Part shown: in pieces, positions 9,149 through 18,229 of the stretch
Numbering within the stretch: position 1 is the stretch's first letter
Layout of the letters: every line of letters starts with the position of its first letter
Assembly (NCBI GenBank): GCA_026874595.1
Contig: CM049310.1
Span: 86,403,056 to 86,467,055 of the forward strand
Length of the DNA stretch: 64,000 bases
DNA from: Sipunculus nudus
Taxonomy: Eukaryota; Annelida; Sipuncula; Golfingiida; Sipunculidae
Reading direction: 5' to 3'
Notes under the pieces: generated by a model
The model's database searches: none
The model's input: the letters and a program-made list of their open reading frames with translations, nothing else
Told to the model about the DNA's origin: nothing
Translations under genes and position numbers: made by a program

Positions 9149-9720
9149 CTGTGACAGAACAGAGAGAGAGAGATAGAGATAGAGAAATTACAGACAGGGT
9201 ATCATGTAAAAATGACCATCCGACCTTGCACGCCAACATTTCAAACCCTGCGTACAGGCACATCCATACCGCAGTTTCGCCGGCAAAACTCCGATTCTTG
9301 CATGCGATACATGAAAAAGGAGACGGTAGTGAAAGTTACATCATTTATTCCGAACTAACTGGTACAAGAATATCTACTGCGCTATCATCCAAACTGTTAC
9401 AAACAATATATATCAAAAACTGTCTTATAAACTATGAAACCGATATATGTAAGGCATACATGGACAAAATATTTACAGTAGGTACACATTAAACAAAATA
9501 CATATCAAGTGCGCTCTATGATAAAAATAGGACAAGTTAACTAAACCATAACATGTACCTGGATTGTACGTACGTGGCATTAAAAAATGGGTATTAAAAT
9601 GCGATCATATAACAAAAGTTCTCTTGGTCAAAGATACCACATATATCCTGTACACCACACAGCGTGTACCGCCCTTCACAGGGGCAAAAAATGTACATTT
9701 CTTGGTTGAAATGATTTTCT
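9149..9720. other. Intergenic with conserved 5' cassette
   Basis: 9195-9362 is one copy of a sequence block found upstream of several minus-strand genes (see repeat entry at 10618). The rest is AT-rich with no gene. A (GA)n stretch lies at 9158-9185. Confidence 0.45.
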
Positions 9721-10578
9721 TTACTTTGTGTTCCTTTTTTTGCCACGCATCTTGCGTTTCTTGATGACGCGACCTGTTTTAACTGTTGTGGTTTTAGGTT
9801 GATCCTGCGCGGTAGAAGTCACGCGGCGTTTTTTCTTCCTCGCTATTTTTTCCGCTTTTTCTTCTGCGATACATATGGCCTCATCATTTAACCATTTCAA
9901 ATAATCCGCGAGCCTGTCCCAGTTCAAGCGGTGGTCCTGCACCGCTCCATATGGTACCCATTTGGTCGTATTATCCAGTGTGTCAATCATATCAATATAA
10001 AGGGTCTCCACCCAATCCATGTACCCTGACAGTTTACATAGAGCTGGGTACACCAGATCCTGGCACGGCATGTCTGTCAGTTCGTCGACGGTTTCATACA
10101 TCTGCATATACGTATTCCAGTATTCCCTATCGTGCACAAAAACGTCTCTTTCGTTTCGTCCATCCCAGGATTCTTCCTCGAATTGTTTGATGTACCCTGG
10201 ATACCGCGACATGATATCAACCAACAGCCTCGTCTTTAATGAGAAATCTTTCAAAACCTGGCACTCTCCTTCTTCATCGGGTGATTCTAGTACACGTTTT
10301 TCCGCATCATTGGCCAGTTTTAGGAGCGCCTCAGTGTTTTTCTTTAACGCTTTTCTAGCTGACGTTTCGTGCATCAGTCGGTACTTGTTTCGGGTTTCTT
10401 CATCAGATGAGTCATCCGACGAGTCATCCCATGAGTCATCCGATATGTCGGAATCTGGGGTGTTGGCTTTTACTTGGTAGTTGAGTGAACAGTCTTGGTG
10501 GTCTGGGTCGTCCGTTTGATGGCGCGGGGCGTCCACCATGTCAGTCATTGTTGGGTCGCACACTTCTGTCGTTTCCAT
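9721..10578 (-). CDS. Acidic/basic repeat-family protein, 285 aa, family B copy 1
   Basis: Unrecognised, probably nuclear. The order is: Asp/Gln-rich N-terminus, a Ser-Asp repeat (SDDSSDDSSDEE, about 48-60), a central helical domain with conserved ESPDEEGE, SRYPGYIKQFEEE and PCQDLV.PAL.KLSGYM, and a basic C-terminal tail with two nuclear-localisation-like clusters (KKKRR; KKRKMRGKKR). The SD/E run next to hydrophobic residues can serve as a CK2 substrate or SUMO-binding region. The ATG follows a TATTGCAG 3' splice site (exon from about 10594). Closely related copies lie at 11150, 13233 and 14473; weaker helical similarity is seen at 12529 and 15236. Confidence 0.8.
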   Translation of the reverse strand: METTEVCDPTMTDMVDAPRHQTDDPDHQDCSLNYQVKANTPDSDISDDSWDDSSDDSSDEETRNKYRLMHETSARKALKKNTEALLKLANDAEKRVLESPDEEGECQVLKDFSLKTRLLVDIMSRYPGYIKQFEEESWDGRNERDVFVHDREYWNTYMQMYETVDELTDMPCQDLVYPALCKLSGYMDWVETLYIDMIDTLDNTTKWVPYGAVQDHRLNWDRLADYLKWLNDEAICIAEEKAEKIARKKKRRVTSTAQDQPKTTTVKTGRVIKKRKMRGKKRNTK

Positions 10579-11149
10579 TTTCGTAACGGGCGTGCTGCAA
10601 TATACACAAACGCATTAAGGGCAGGGTATCAGGAAAATGACAATCCAAGCTAGCACGCCAACATTCAAACTTTCTGCACAGTGAAACATTCATACCACAG
10701 TTTCGCCGGCAAAACTCCGATTCCTACATGCGATACATGAAAACGGAGACGGTAGTGAAAGTTACATCATTTATTCCGAACTAAACTGTTACAAACAATA
10801 TATATCAAAAACTGTCTCATAAACTATGAAACCGATACATGTAAGGCATACACGGACAAAATATTTACAGTAGGTACACATTAAACAAAATACATATTAC
10901 GTGCGATCTATGATAAAAATAACACACACAATCTCAGTTAACAAAAACCATAACATGTACCTTGATTACACGTACGTGGCATAAAAAAAATTGATATTAA
11001 AATGCGATTATATAACAAAAGTTCTCTTGGTCAAAGATGTCACATATATATCCTGTACACCACACAGCGTGTACCGCCGTTCACAAGGGTCTAGTTGACG
11101 CGACCTGTTTTAACTGTTTTGGTTTCAGGTTGATCCTCCACGGTAGAAG
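10579..11149. other. Spacer between family B copies 1 and 2
   Basis: Contains the 3' splice site of copy 1 (AG 10595-10596), a copy of the shared cassette (10618-10790) and AT-rich sequence repeating the spacer of the neighbouring copy. At 11095-11155 it still holds the out-of-frame remnant of the basic tail of copy 2. Confidence 0.6.
10618..10790 (-). repeat. Shared 5' cassette of family B and tandem-CARD gene
   Basis: A block of about 170 bases is repeated at 9195-9362, 10618-10790, 11940-12105 and, more diverged, 14143-14280. It carries recognisable strings such as TTTCGCCGGCAAAACTCC and GAAAGTTACATCATTTATTC (plus-strand sense). On the minus strand each copy lies upstream of a coding exon that begins after a CAG, so it may hold promoter, leader exon and intron start. 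The minus-strand AATAAA at its upstream edge could instead end the preceding gene. Confidence 0.75.
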
Positions 11150-11902
11150 TCACGGGCGTTTTTTTGCTATTTTTTCCGCTTTTTCTTTTGCGACACATAT
11201 GGCCTCATTATTTAACCATTTCAAATAACACGCGAGCCTGTCCCAGATTATGCTGTGGTCATGCACCACATAATATGGTATCCTTTTGGTCGTACGTTCC
11301 AGTGTGTCAATCATATAATTATAAAGGGTCTCCACCCAATACATGTACCCAGACAGTTTCAATAGAGCTGGGAACACCAGATCCTGGCACGGCATGTCTG
11401 TCAGTTCGTCGACCGTTTCAGACATCTGCTTAAACGTACCCCAGTATTCTCTATCGTTCACGGAGACTTCACTTTCGTTTCGTCCATGACAGGATTCTTC
11501 CTCGAATTGTTTGATGTACCCTGGGTACCGCGACATGATATCAACCAACAACCTCATCTTTAATGAGAAATCCATCAAAACCTGGCACTCTCCTTCTTCA
11601 TCGGGTGATTCTTGTACACGTTTGTCCGCACCATTGGCCAGTTGTAGTAGCGCCTCAGTGTTGTCCTTTAACGCTCTTCTGGCTGACGTTTCGATAATCT
11701 GTCCCCACAGATTTCGGGTTTCTTCATCCGACGAGTCATCCGACGAGTCATCCGACGAGTCATCCGATATGTCGGAATCTGGGGTGTTGGCTTTTCCTTG
11801 GTAGTTGAGTGAACAGTCTTGGTTGTCAGGGTCGTCCGTTTGATGGCTCGGGGCGTCCACCATGTCAGTCATTGTTTGGTCGCACACTTCTGTCGTTTCC
11901 AT
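11150..11902 (-). CDS. Family B copy 2, 250 aa, basic tail lost by frameshift
   Basis: Close paralogue of the 285-aa protein, with an extended Ser-Asp repeat (four SDDS-type units) and the same central domain. Start set at the METTEV methionine because a TATTGCAG splice site (exon from about 11916) precedes it; an in-frame ATG further upstream (12061) would lie in the intron. Near 11155 the frame shifts relative to copy 1 and stops, so the two basic clusters are absent, although their DNA persists out of frame to about 11095. This copy may therefore differ in localisation, or be decaying. Confidence 0.75.
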   Translation of the reverse strand: METTEVCDQTMTDMVDAPSHQTDDPDNQDCSLNYQGKANTPDSDISDDSSDDSSDDSSDEETRNLWGQIIETSARRALKDNTEALLQLANGADKRVQESPDEEGECQVLMDFSLKMRLLVDIMSRYPGYIKQFEEESCHGRNESEVSVNDREYWGTFKQMSETVDELTDMPCQDLVFPALLKLSGYMYWVETLYNYMIDTLERTTKRIPYYVVHDHSIIWDRLACYLKWLNNEAICVAKEKAEKIAKKRP

Positions 11903-12528
11903 TTGTAACGGGCGTGCTGCAATATACACAAAACGCATTAAGGGCAGGGTATCAGGAAAATGACAATCCAAGCTAGCACGCCAACATTCAAACTCTCTGT
12001 ACAGTGAAACATCCATACCCCTGTTTCGCTGGCAAATCTCCGATGCTTGCCTGCGATACATTAAAACGGAGACGGAAATGAAAGTTACATCATTTATTCC
12101 GACTAAATGTTACAAAGAATGTTTATGCCGATGGTTATAAAAATTAACAAACAGTCTCATCATCACCTAACAAAACATACACCAGAAATCAAATACATCA
12201 CAAAATTATATGTTACATTTTTTTGGTGGTTATATGAATATCAAACAACCTAACGCTTACATTATACATCAAACCTACTTCTATGAGGCACATATTGTTA
12301 AAATATTTACATCAGGTACACACATGTAACTGTACGAAATATGTTGAAAATACAACAAAATATATGTAAGCAAAATATTATATGTAAACAAAACTGTAGC
12401 AGACTCTTGGATTACAGGTACGTAGCAGTAAATATGGACAAAAAAAGAAAGAATTACATTACAAAACAGTTCTGTACAAAGGTATTTATGCATCGGGCAG
12501 TCTTGGTGTGAAAAGGTTGGCTACATAT
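11903..12528. other. Intergenic with cassette copy
   Basis: Holds the 3' splice site of copy 2, the shared cassette (11940-12105), and an AT-rich stretch without a gene. Confidence 0.45.
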
Positions 12529-13092
12529 TCACATCAGACCACACACTGAGTTCTGTCGTTTACGATCACGCATACTTTGTTTCCTTGCACGAGCAGCAGC
12601 ATCTCGACCTCGACGTTTCTGTATCTCACACCATAAACCATCCTTACATTTACGCAGCATGTTGCACTTATACAATATTTTCTGCAGATCTCTTTGAGTA
12701 TTCCGATTGTGTTGCAGCTCCTTTATTAAACAATTGTATTTCTGCTGTACACGGGTAAAGTACCGATGCAATAACAGCAATGCAGCGACCACGAAGCCAT
12801 CGCAACGTGCGTCTTGCTTGTACAGTCTTCCAGAAATATAATTAAACAGCGTGTGATATGTGGCCTTAAACCAGCATCTATCGCTGAGGTACAAATCAGG
12901 GAGGCCGTGAAGTCCTGTCGTGTCGAAGATACGCACGTACACCTCTAACATTAATGCAACCCGGCAGCAATCAAACATGTACATCTTATGTATAGCTGAT
13001 GTAGACCTTTTGGCACGTCTTTCGTAGATATCCGCCAGCCGTCTCAACTGTCGGCAGACCCGTCTATCAAATATATCCTGTATGTCCGTCAT
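12529..13092 (-). CDS. Helical basic protein, 187 aa, possible diverged family B member
   Basis: Unrecognised. Start set at ATG 13092, which follows a GTTTGCAG 3' splice site (exon from about 13106). The middle has a helical pattern (VVAALLLLHRYFTRVQQKY) resembling the DLV.PAL.KLSGYM...LY segment of family B, and the C-terminus is strongly basic (KKRRGRDAAARARKQS type), suggesting a nuclear protein. The Ser-Asp repeat is missing. It lies inside the co-oriented family B array. The homology is an inference from pattern only. Confidence 0.6.
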   Translation of the reverse strand: MTDIQDIFDRRVCRQLRRLADIYERRAKRSTSAIHKMYMFDCCRVALMLEVYVRIFDTTGLHGLPDLYLSDRCWFKATYHTLFNYISGRLYKQDARCDGFVVAALLLLHRYFTRVQQKYNCLIKELQHNRNTQRDLQKILYKCNMLRKCKDGLWCEIQKRRGRDAAARARKQSMRDRKRQNSVCGLM

Positions 13093-13232
13093 CGTGCCAA
13101 CACAAGCTGCAAACAGATACGATACCATTTACTGATAATGTCAATGTATACAACAAAATCACGAGAGCAAAGGAAATATTTGTACATGTCTTTGTTGAAA
13201 TATGTCTTTGTTGATGAAAGTTTTTCTTTTGT

Positions 13233-14102
13233 TTACTTTTTGTTATTTTTTCGGCCACGCCTCTTGCGTTTCTTGTTGACGCGACCTGTTTGAACTGTTT
13301 TGGTTTTGGATTGATCCTGCACGGTAGACGTCACGCGGCGTTTTTTCTTTCTCGATTGTTTAACCATTGCCTCTTGTACCTCATCTGATACCTCATGATC
13401 TAACCATGACTGACATCGCTCGAGTTTTTCCCAGTTCCAACTGTGGTACTCCCGCACAAAACACGGTGCCACTAGTACCACAGGAAGTTCCCCTTCGGGT
13501 ATGCAGTCACGCAGCCTGTCCTGCATGTCTGTGTAAAGGATCAGGATCGCCTCTATGTAAAAAGATAATATACCGAATGCATCATACACCAGATCCTGAC
13601 ACGGCGTTTTTCTCATTGCGTCGATGATAGCTTTCATTCTCTTGTACGTCAGTTTGTATGCACCGTCTTTCACGACGCGTTTCCCATCTGTTGGTCCAAC
13701 CATGGCATCTGCCTCAAACATTTGTATATGTCCAGGGAACTTTGATATTACATCAATAAGATTTTTGGTCTTATCAGCAAAATCCTTTAAACCCCTACAC
13801 TCTTCCCTACACTCTTCATCATCATCAGGCGATTCTATGATTCGCTTTTCGGCAATGTCTACCAGATCCTTGAGTTCTTGTATGCGGTCCTCCATTTCTT
13901 TTTTGACCCACATTTCGTGCTTCTGCCGGAAACTCATTGGAGGGTCCTGATTGGCTGGGTCATCCCCTGGAGGGTCAATTTTCTGTTCCTCTTGTGTTTG
14001 GCCGATAATTAGACTGTCCTGGTTGGCCTGCCCATTCATTGGAGGGTCCGGGGCGCTAATCTTTTGGGGGCTCATCTCTCCGCTAACTTCTGTCGTTTCC
14101 AT
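13233..14102 (-). CDS. Family B copy 3, 289 aa
   Basis: Paralogue of the 285-aa protein with the same METTEV start after a TTATTACAG splice site (exon from about 14118), a different N-terminal linker with repeated DPPMN/ANQD elements instead of the Ser-Asp run, a charged helical segment, the conserved ESPDDDEE and FPGHI.MFE motifs, PCQDLVYDAF, and the full basic tail (KKKRR, KKRKRRGRK). It is the longest intact family member. Probably nuclear; function unknown. Confidence 0.8.
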   Translation of the reverse strand: METTEVSGEMSPQKISAPDPPMNGQANQDSLIIGQTQEEQKIDPPGDDPANQDPPMSFRQKHEMWVKKEMEDRIQELKDLVDIAEKRIIESPDDDEECREECRGLKDFADKTKNLIDVISKFPGHIQMFEADAMVGPTDGKRVVKDGAYKLTYKRMKAIIDAMRKTPCQDLVYDAFGILSFYIEAILILYTDMQDRLRDCIPEGELPVVLVAPCFVREYHSWNWEKLERCQSWLDHEVSDEVQEAMVKQSRKKKRRVTSTVQDQSKTKTVQTGRVNKKRKRRGRKNNKK

Positions 14103-14472
14103 TATCGTATCGGGTGTGCTGTAATAATCCATAAACGCCATTAAGGGAAGGGTAGCAGGAAAAATACCATCCAACTTAGCATGCCAACATTCAAACTCTC
14201 AGCACAGTGAAACAATCATATCACGTGATTCATGAAAAAAACTAAAAGACATTAATACAACTTACAATCATTTATTCTGATGAGATATACGAGATACGAC
14301 AATCACGTATTCTAATTGAGGGAATACGGGGATATTAAGATCGATATACTGATCACACTATCTACTGTCACTTACAAAAACCAAACATCTGCAATGGGTA
14401 AATATATTGGCATATTTACATGTTTATCCACAAGTCCGTTCAGCCATAAGTCCTTTTGTAAACATAACACTG
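14103..14472. other. Spacer with diverged cassette
   Basis: Contains the splice site of copy 3 and a shortened, diverged cassette (14143-14280). No gene seen. Confidence 0.4.
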
Positions 14473-15063
14473 TTACTTTCTTCCATTTTCGTCCGCTGCA
14501 GCCTTCTTCTCTAACCATAAAGCACAACCTAATATTAACACCCCCTGTGCGAACTCCTCCCAATGGTGATGGTGCCACATCATTTCAGATGGTATCGACT
14601 TACAGTGAACCATGCTCCTACGTATGTAAAGGGTCCTGACCCATAACATGTACGCCGACAATTGACATAAGGCCAGCCACAATATATCACTGCATGACCT
14701 GCGACGCATTACGCCGACGATGGAATACATCTTCTTGAACGTCTTTACGTATCCGCGATCTATTACGAAGCCGTTATGTTCTTGTTGTCCATCCCTTGCC
14801 TCAAAGTTTTGAATGTACCCAGGGATCTGAGATATTACGGCAATCAGATCCTTGATGTATGTAGCGAACTCTTTTAAAGCCATACCCTCATCTTCATCAT
14901 CGGATGATCGCTGTTCTGTATCCTTGACCAGTTTCGATGATCGCTCTTCCGCCTCTTTGGCCAGTTTCGCCATGTCGTCTAACATTTGTTTGCCCACTAT
15001 TTCATGTTTCTCTGGGTCGTATTCATCTGGGGAGTCATTCACGTTCATTCTTAATGAGTTCAT
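14473..15063 (-). CDS. Family B copy 4, about 196 aa, ancestral start codon lost
   Basis: Diverged family member: it keeps the acidic block (SSDDEDEG), IPGYIQNFE and the SDILWLALCQLSAYMLWVRTLY helix, but lacks the basic tail. The methionine used by copies 1-3 is here an ATA codon (15088-15090), with the same flanking sequence and a CAG splice site just upstream (exon from about 15106). The first ATG after the splice site is at 15063, which is used here. The product would lack about nine N-terminal residues. Confidence 0.6.
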   Translation of the reverse strand: MNSLRMNVNDSPDEYDPEKHEIVGKQMLDDMAKLAKEAEERSSKLVKDTEQRSSDDEDEGMALKEFATYIKDLIAVISQIPGYIQNFEARDGQQEHNGFVIDRGYVKTFKKMYSIVGVMRRRSCSDILWLALCQLSAYMLWVRTLYIRRSMVHCKSIPSEMMWHHHHWEEFAQGVLILGCALWLEKKAAADENGRK

Positions 15064-15235
15064 CTTTTCGCAAATGTCTGTAGTTTCTATGAATGTATCG
15101 CGCGTGCTGCAATAATTATAACGCGACCTGAGTAATGATGACACATATAACCCCTATGTAACAAATACAAAACCAATGTCACTGTCTATTACGTCGAGTC
15201 ACAGTATTCATTGGTTCACGTCGTGCCGGCCATGA

Positions 15236-15709
15236 TTATTGGATACATGTAACAAAGTCCGGATATGTCTGCCACAAATCAGCCAGCAAGCACTGTGTCA
15301 TCTGGTTCATTTCTTGGCATTGCAGTTTATGCTCATCAACGACACATACTAATGTTTGCATGTTTTCTATAACGAGTACGTATCTCCGGTGTACAGCGCA
15401 CAACCGCTTATACACCGCCCAAAGTGCTTTCACAACAAGCTCAGAACATGACAACGATAGCACGTTATTTGCGATACACGACAGGTCCGCAAGTATTTGA
15501 TCCATATCCATATTTTCACACGGATACGTTTGGTATGATATGACACACCCCAACAATTGATCAAAGCACTGTTGGAACATAGAAATACATTCTACATATT
15601 GCTTTAACGTCGTGTCATTGTCGCTGTTTGGAGTAATACGTAGACACGTTTCTGCAGTTAATTTCAACTTTCCAAGTACATCTTCCACAAGAATATCGTT
15701 GTGTTCCAT
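15236..15709 (-). CDS. Helical protein, 157 aa, possible distant family B relative
   Basis: Unrecognised. Start set at ATG 15709, nine bases after a TAATTGTAG 3' splice site. The predicted all-helical protein contains CSELVVKALWAVYKRL, which matches the CQDLVYPALCKLSGYM position of family B. It is Cys-rich and lacks the acidic and basic tails. Position, orientation and exon structure match the array. Confidence 0.6.
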   Translation of the reverse strand: MEHNDILVEDVLGKLKLTAETCLRITPNSDNDTTLKQYVECISMFQQCFDQLLGCVISYQTYPCENMDMDQILADLSCIANNVLSLSCSELVVKALWAVYKRLCAVHRRYVLVIENMQTLVCVVDEHKLQCQEMNQMTQCLLADLWQTYPDFVTCIQ

Positions 15710-16376
15710 TGTCAGAACTACAATTACATACAAACGACATCATCACGACCGTCCTGCACAATTGTCCATGTGTTATGTCTATATCGTGTTGATGACCGAT
15801 ATTTACATTCAGTTGTAGGATGTTGAATCTCTTGTTTTACTTGATGCAGGTACGTGTAGTAACACGTCAATATTCCGCCGCCGTGTAAATTATACTGTGC
15901 ATGATTACGTAGTAACAGGATGTCGTTCGATTACCGTCACCATATAAATATGACTGAGTATTATTATAGTACTATTAATATGTCAACATTATTTACAAAC
16001 TGTCAGAAATGCGGTCTGTACAATAAGATTTCATAAACAATATTGTACTCACATTTAGCTGTGATATCCGGAACGATTTGTGTCTCTCTTCTTTATATGT
16101 CTTCGCTTTGCTCTGCAATAAAACAACAACACCGTAAGAACACACAGTCACCATTGATAATCTACAACAGGAAACGACAACCACATATGGTGAATGCCAG
16201 TATCCCTATCACAAACCATATTCAAATCATTACATTTATCAACTGCCCCCTGAAATATAAATGACAAGGTACTCTTCCAATGCTAGTCAGCACAAACAAA
16301 ACGATAACAATAAAAAAAATATATAAAGCAACAACTTAACAGCAACTGCAACTCAACAGGCATCAAAGCGTGTGCC
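15710..16376. other. Intergenic stretch
   Basis: No gene is supported. AT-rich sequence with short chance frames. Confidence 0.35.
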
Positions 16377-16886
16377 TCACTGACCTGCCAGCATCGATTG
16401 GAAATATGCGCCGACAAACGTGTTAACCAGGAAATGAAACAGCATTATGTGGGTTTCTCTGTCCGGCCGGTTCCGGTTAAGAATGTTCCTGATGAACACC
16501 AAGATGTGATCTCCTGTCTGCCTGGGGTTGCTGTTCGGGGTAGGGTCGAACACGTGTGACGTGTAAGGGAATAATGACATGAATAATGTCACAGTTGTCG
16601 TCAGTAGCTGGCGCATCTGGTCCGACATCTGAACATTCCCTTGAATCATACGTTCCAGGTACGTTTCTCGCCTGTACGGCACCAGAGGCAGGTTTCGGCG
16701 AAAGTTCACCGGTAAACCGTCAACATGCTGTTGCGCATTATACTGCGCACCCACGGGCAACAAAGGCGACCACTGGCCTTGTAAGGTACCCGGAACATGG
16801 TTGCCTTGGGGTCGGGCTGGTGCGCTGTTCGGGGGCTGTGCCACTACAACCAAAGGCAACACTGGTTTTACAAAAACCGTTGTCAT
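16377..16886 (-). CDS. Unknown 169-aa protein, Pro-rich N-terminus
   Basis: Unrecognised. The first 60 residues are rich in Pro, Val and Gln; the C-terminal 100 are helical with hydrophobic stretches (LLTTTVTLFMSLF; IMLFHFLVNTFVGAYF) that could be amphipathic or membrane-associated. A TATA box on the minus strand (TATATAAG, 17207-17214) lies about 320 bases upstream, so a 5' leader possibly with an intron is expected. No paralogue in the window. Confidence 0.6.
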   Translation of the reverse strand: MTTVFVKPVLPLVVVAQPPNSAPARPQGNHVPGTLQGQWSPLLPVGAQYNAQQHVDGLPVNFRRNLPLVPYRRETYLERMIQGNVQMSDQMRQLLTTTVTLFMSLFPYTSHVFDPTPNSNPRQTGDHILVFIRNILNRNRPDRETHIMLFHFLVNTFVGAYFQSMLAGQ

Positions 16887-18229
16887 ATATCACATATGAC
16901 ATTGCCGAACAGTTGGATCAGAATGTACATCAATAAGAGATGAACACCTTTTACAGTAAACTAAATGTGTTGAACGATAAAATAAATGTACTCACTTTTG
17001 ATTTCTTGCTCGCTTTCTGTTGTAAGTATACTCTTTATTCTTCACTCGCTTCTTCTGTCTATCCTTCACGCCTGTAAATTGCTTCAGTGAAGTCCTATAC
17101 TGCTTCTATACTAGTATCCGTGTGCTACGGTATAAGTCCCTTGCTGCTGTTCACTTGCAGTGGTATGTCTCTAAGCGAGAGTGATTGCACTTTTGCGAGT
17201 AGGGTCCTTATATACACAATTTAGCTTGTGACGTCACACATACAAAGAGCCAGAGTGACATCCGGTGAAACCCTAAATGGTTCCGGAATGTGCACAGACC
17301 TACGTATTATTGTGTTTGTTGATATTATATAAATATATGAATATATATATCGGCATGTCTGGTCGGTAAGTGGTTCACGTGACAAAGAGGTAACGTGTAT
17401 GTCTACTTCGGATGTACAACACGTGGTATCATAAGAAGCATGCTTTCAGAGCTTCAGTACGCCAGGCAGAACAGACACAATGACCAATGCTCATATGTCT
17501 TTGATTCCCGTTTGAATGAAGGTTTATAAGTGTACATGTCTTCAGACACATCATGACATGTGGTCGTCTACCCATCAAAAATATGAACGGACATGTTTCG
17601 CAGGCGGATGCCGGTACCAAGCTCATAATAAAACCCACTTCTATCAGTCGAGGGATGCAGCCGGCGTGTGTGTGGATTTCTTAATGGGCTCACAGCCACA
17701 CATAACAGTCAAGGATGAATAACAAATTTTATAATGGACACATATCCTGAGCTGCGACGTACATCAGATGCAACATGAGTGCAGCACACGTCTTGGTAGC
17801 AAACACCCCCCCCCTCTTTTTTTTTCGCTGTTTGTCAAGCTTTCTCATAAATCTCGATCATTAGTAACACGTACATGTCTTTGGTGTCTAAGTGCATTTG
17901 ATATAGCCCAACGTCAATGAACGAACGTGTTTGGCAAGTTAAAGCACACAGAAGGCCTAACTGTCGCACGTCTAATACTGAGATTTCCAATTCAATATAT
18001 TTGTCAATATGCGTCGCGTGTTATCTCCGCTCATGTGTTTCTCTGCGTGTTCTGGCAGCGTCAGCTGACCTCATACGTTCTCATAATATACACCTTCACC
18101 TGTAATAAAAGAAACACTCGGTCATACGTTATCTTTACTCATATAACACTCTGTAAAGTTTTATCAATAATATACTTCATAACAAAATGTGCACACGTAT
18201 GATCACGGCTTGCTAAAGTCATACCCTTC
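16887..18229. other. Intergenic with promoter of the 169-aa gene
   Basis: The part up to 17214 is the leader/promoter of the minus-strand gene at 16377. From 17215 to 18229 only short frames are seen; low complexity (C/T run) near 17807-17826. Confidence 0.4.
17207..17214 (-). promoter_or_regulatory. TATA box
   Basis: TATATAAG on the minus strand, followed by a GC-mixed leader; upstream of the 169-aa gene. Confidence 0.5.

Noticed and set aside
11903-12061. Longer N-terminus (53 extra codons) for family B copy 2
   Set aside because: The extension crosses the 3' splice site conserved in all copies and matches non-coding cassette sequence.
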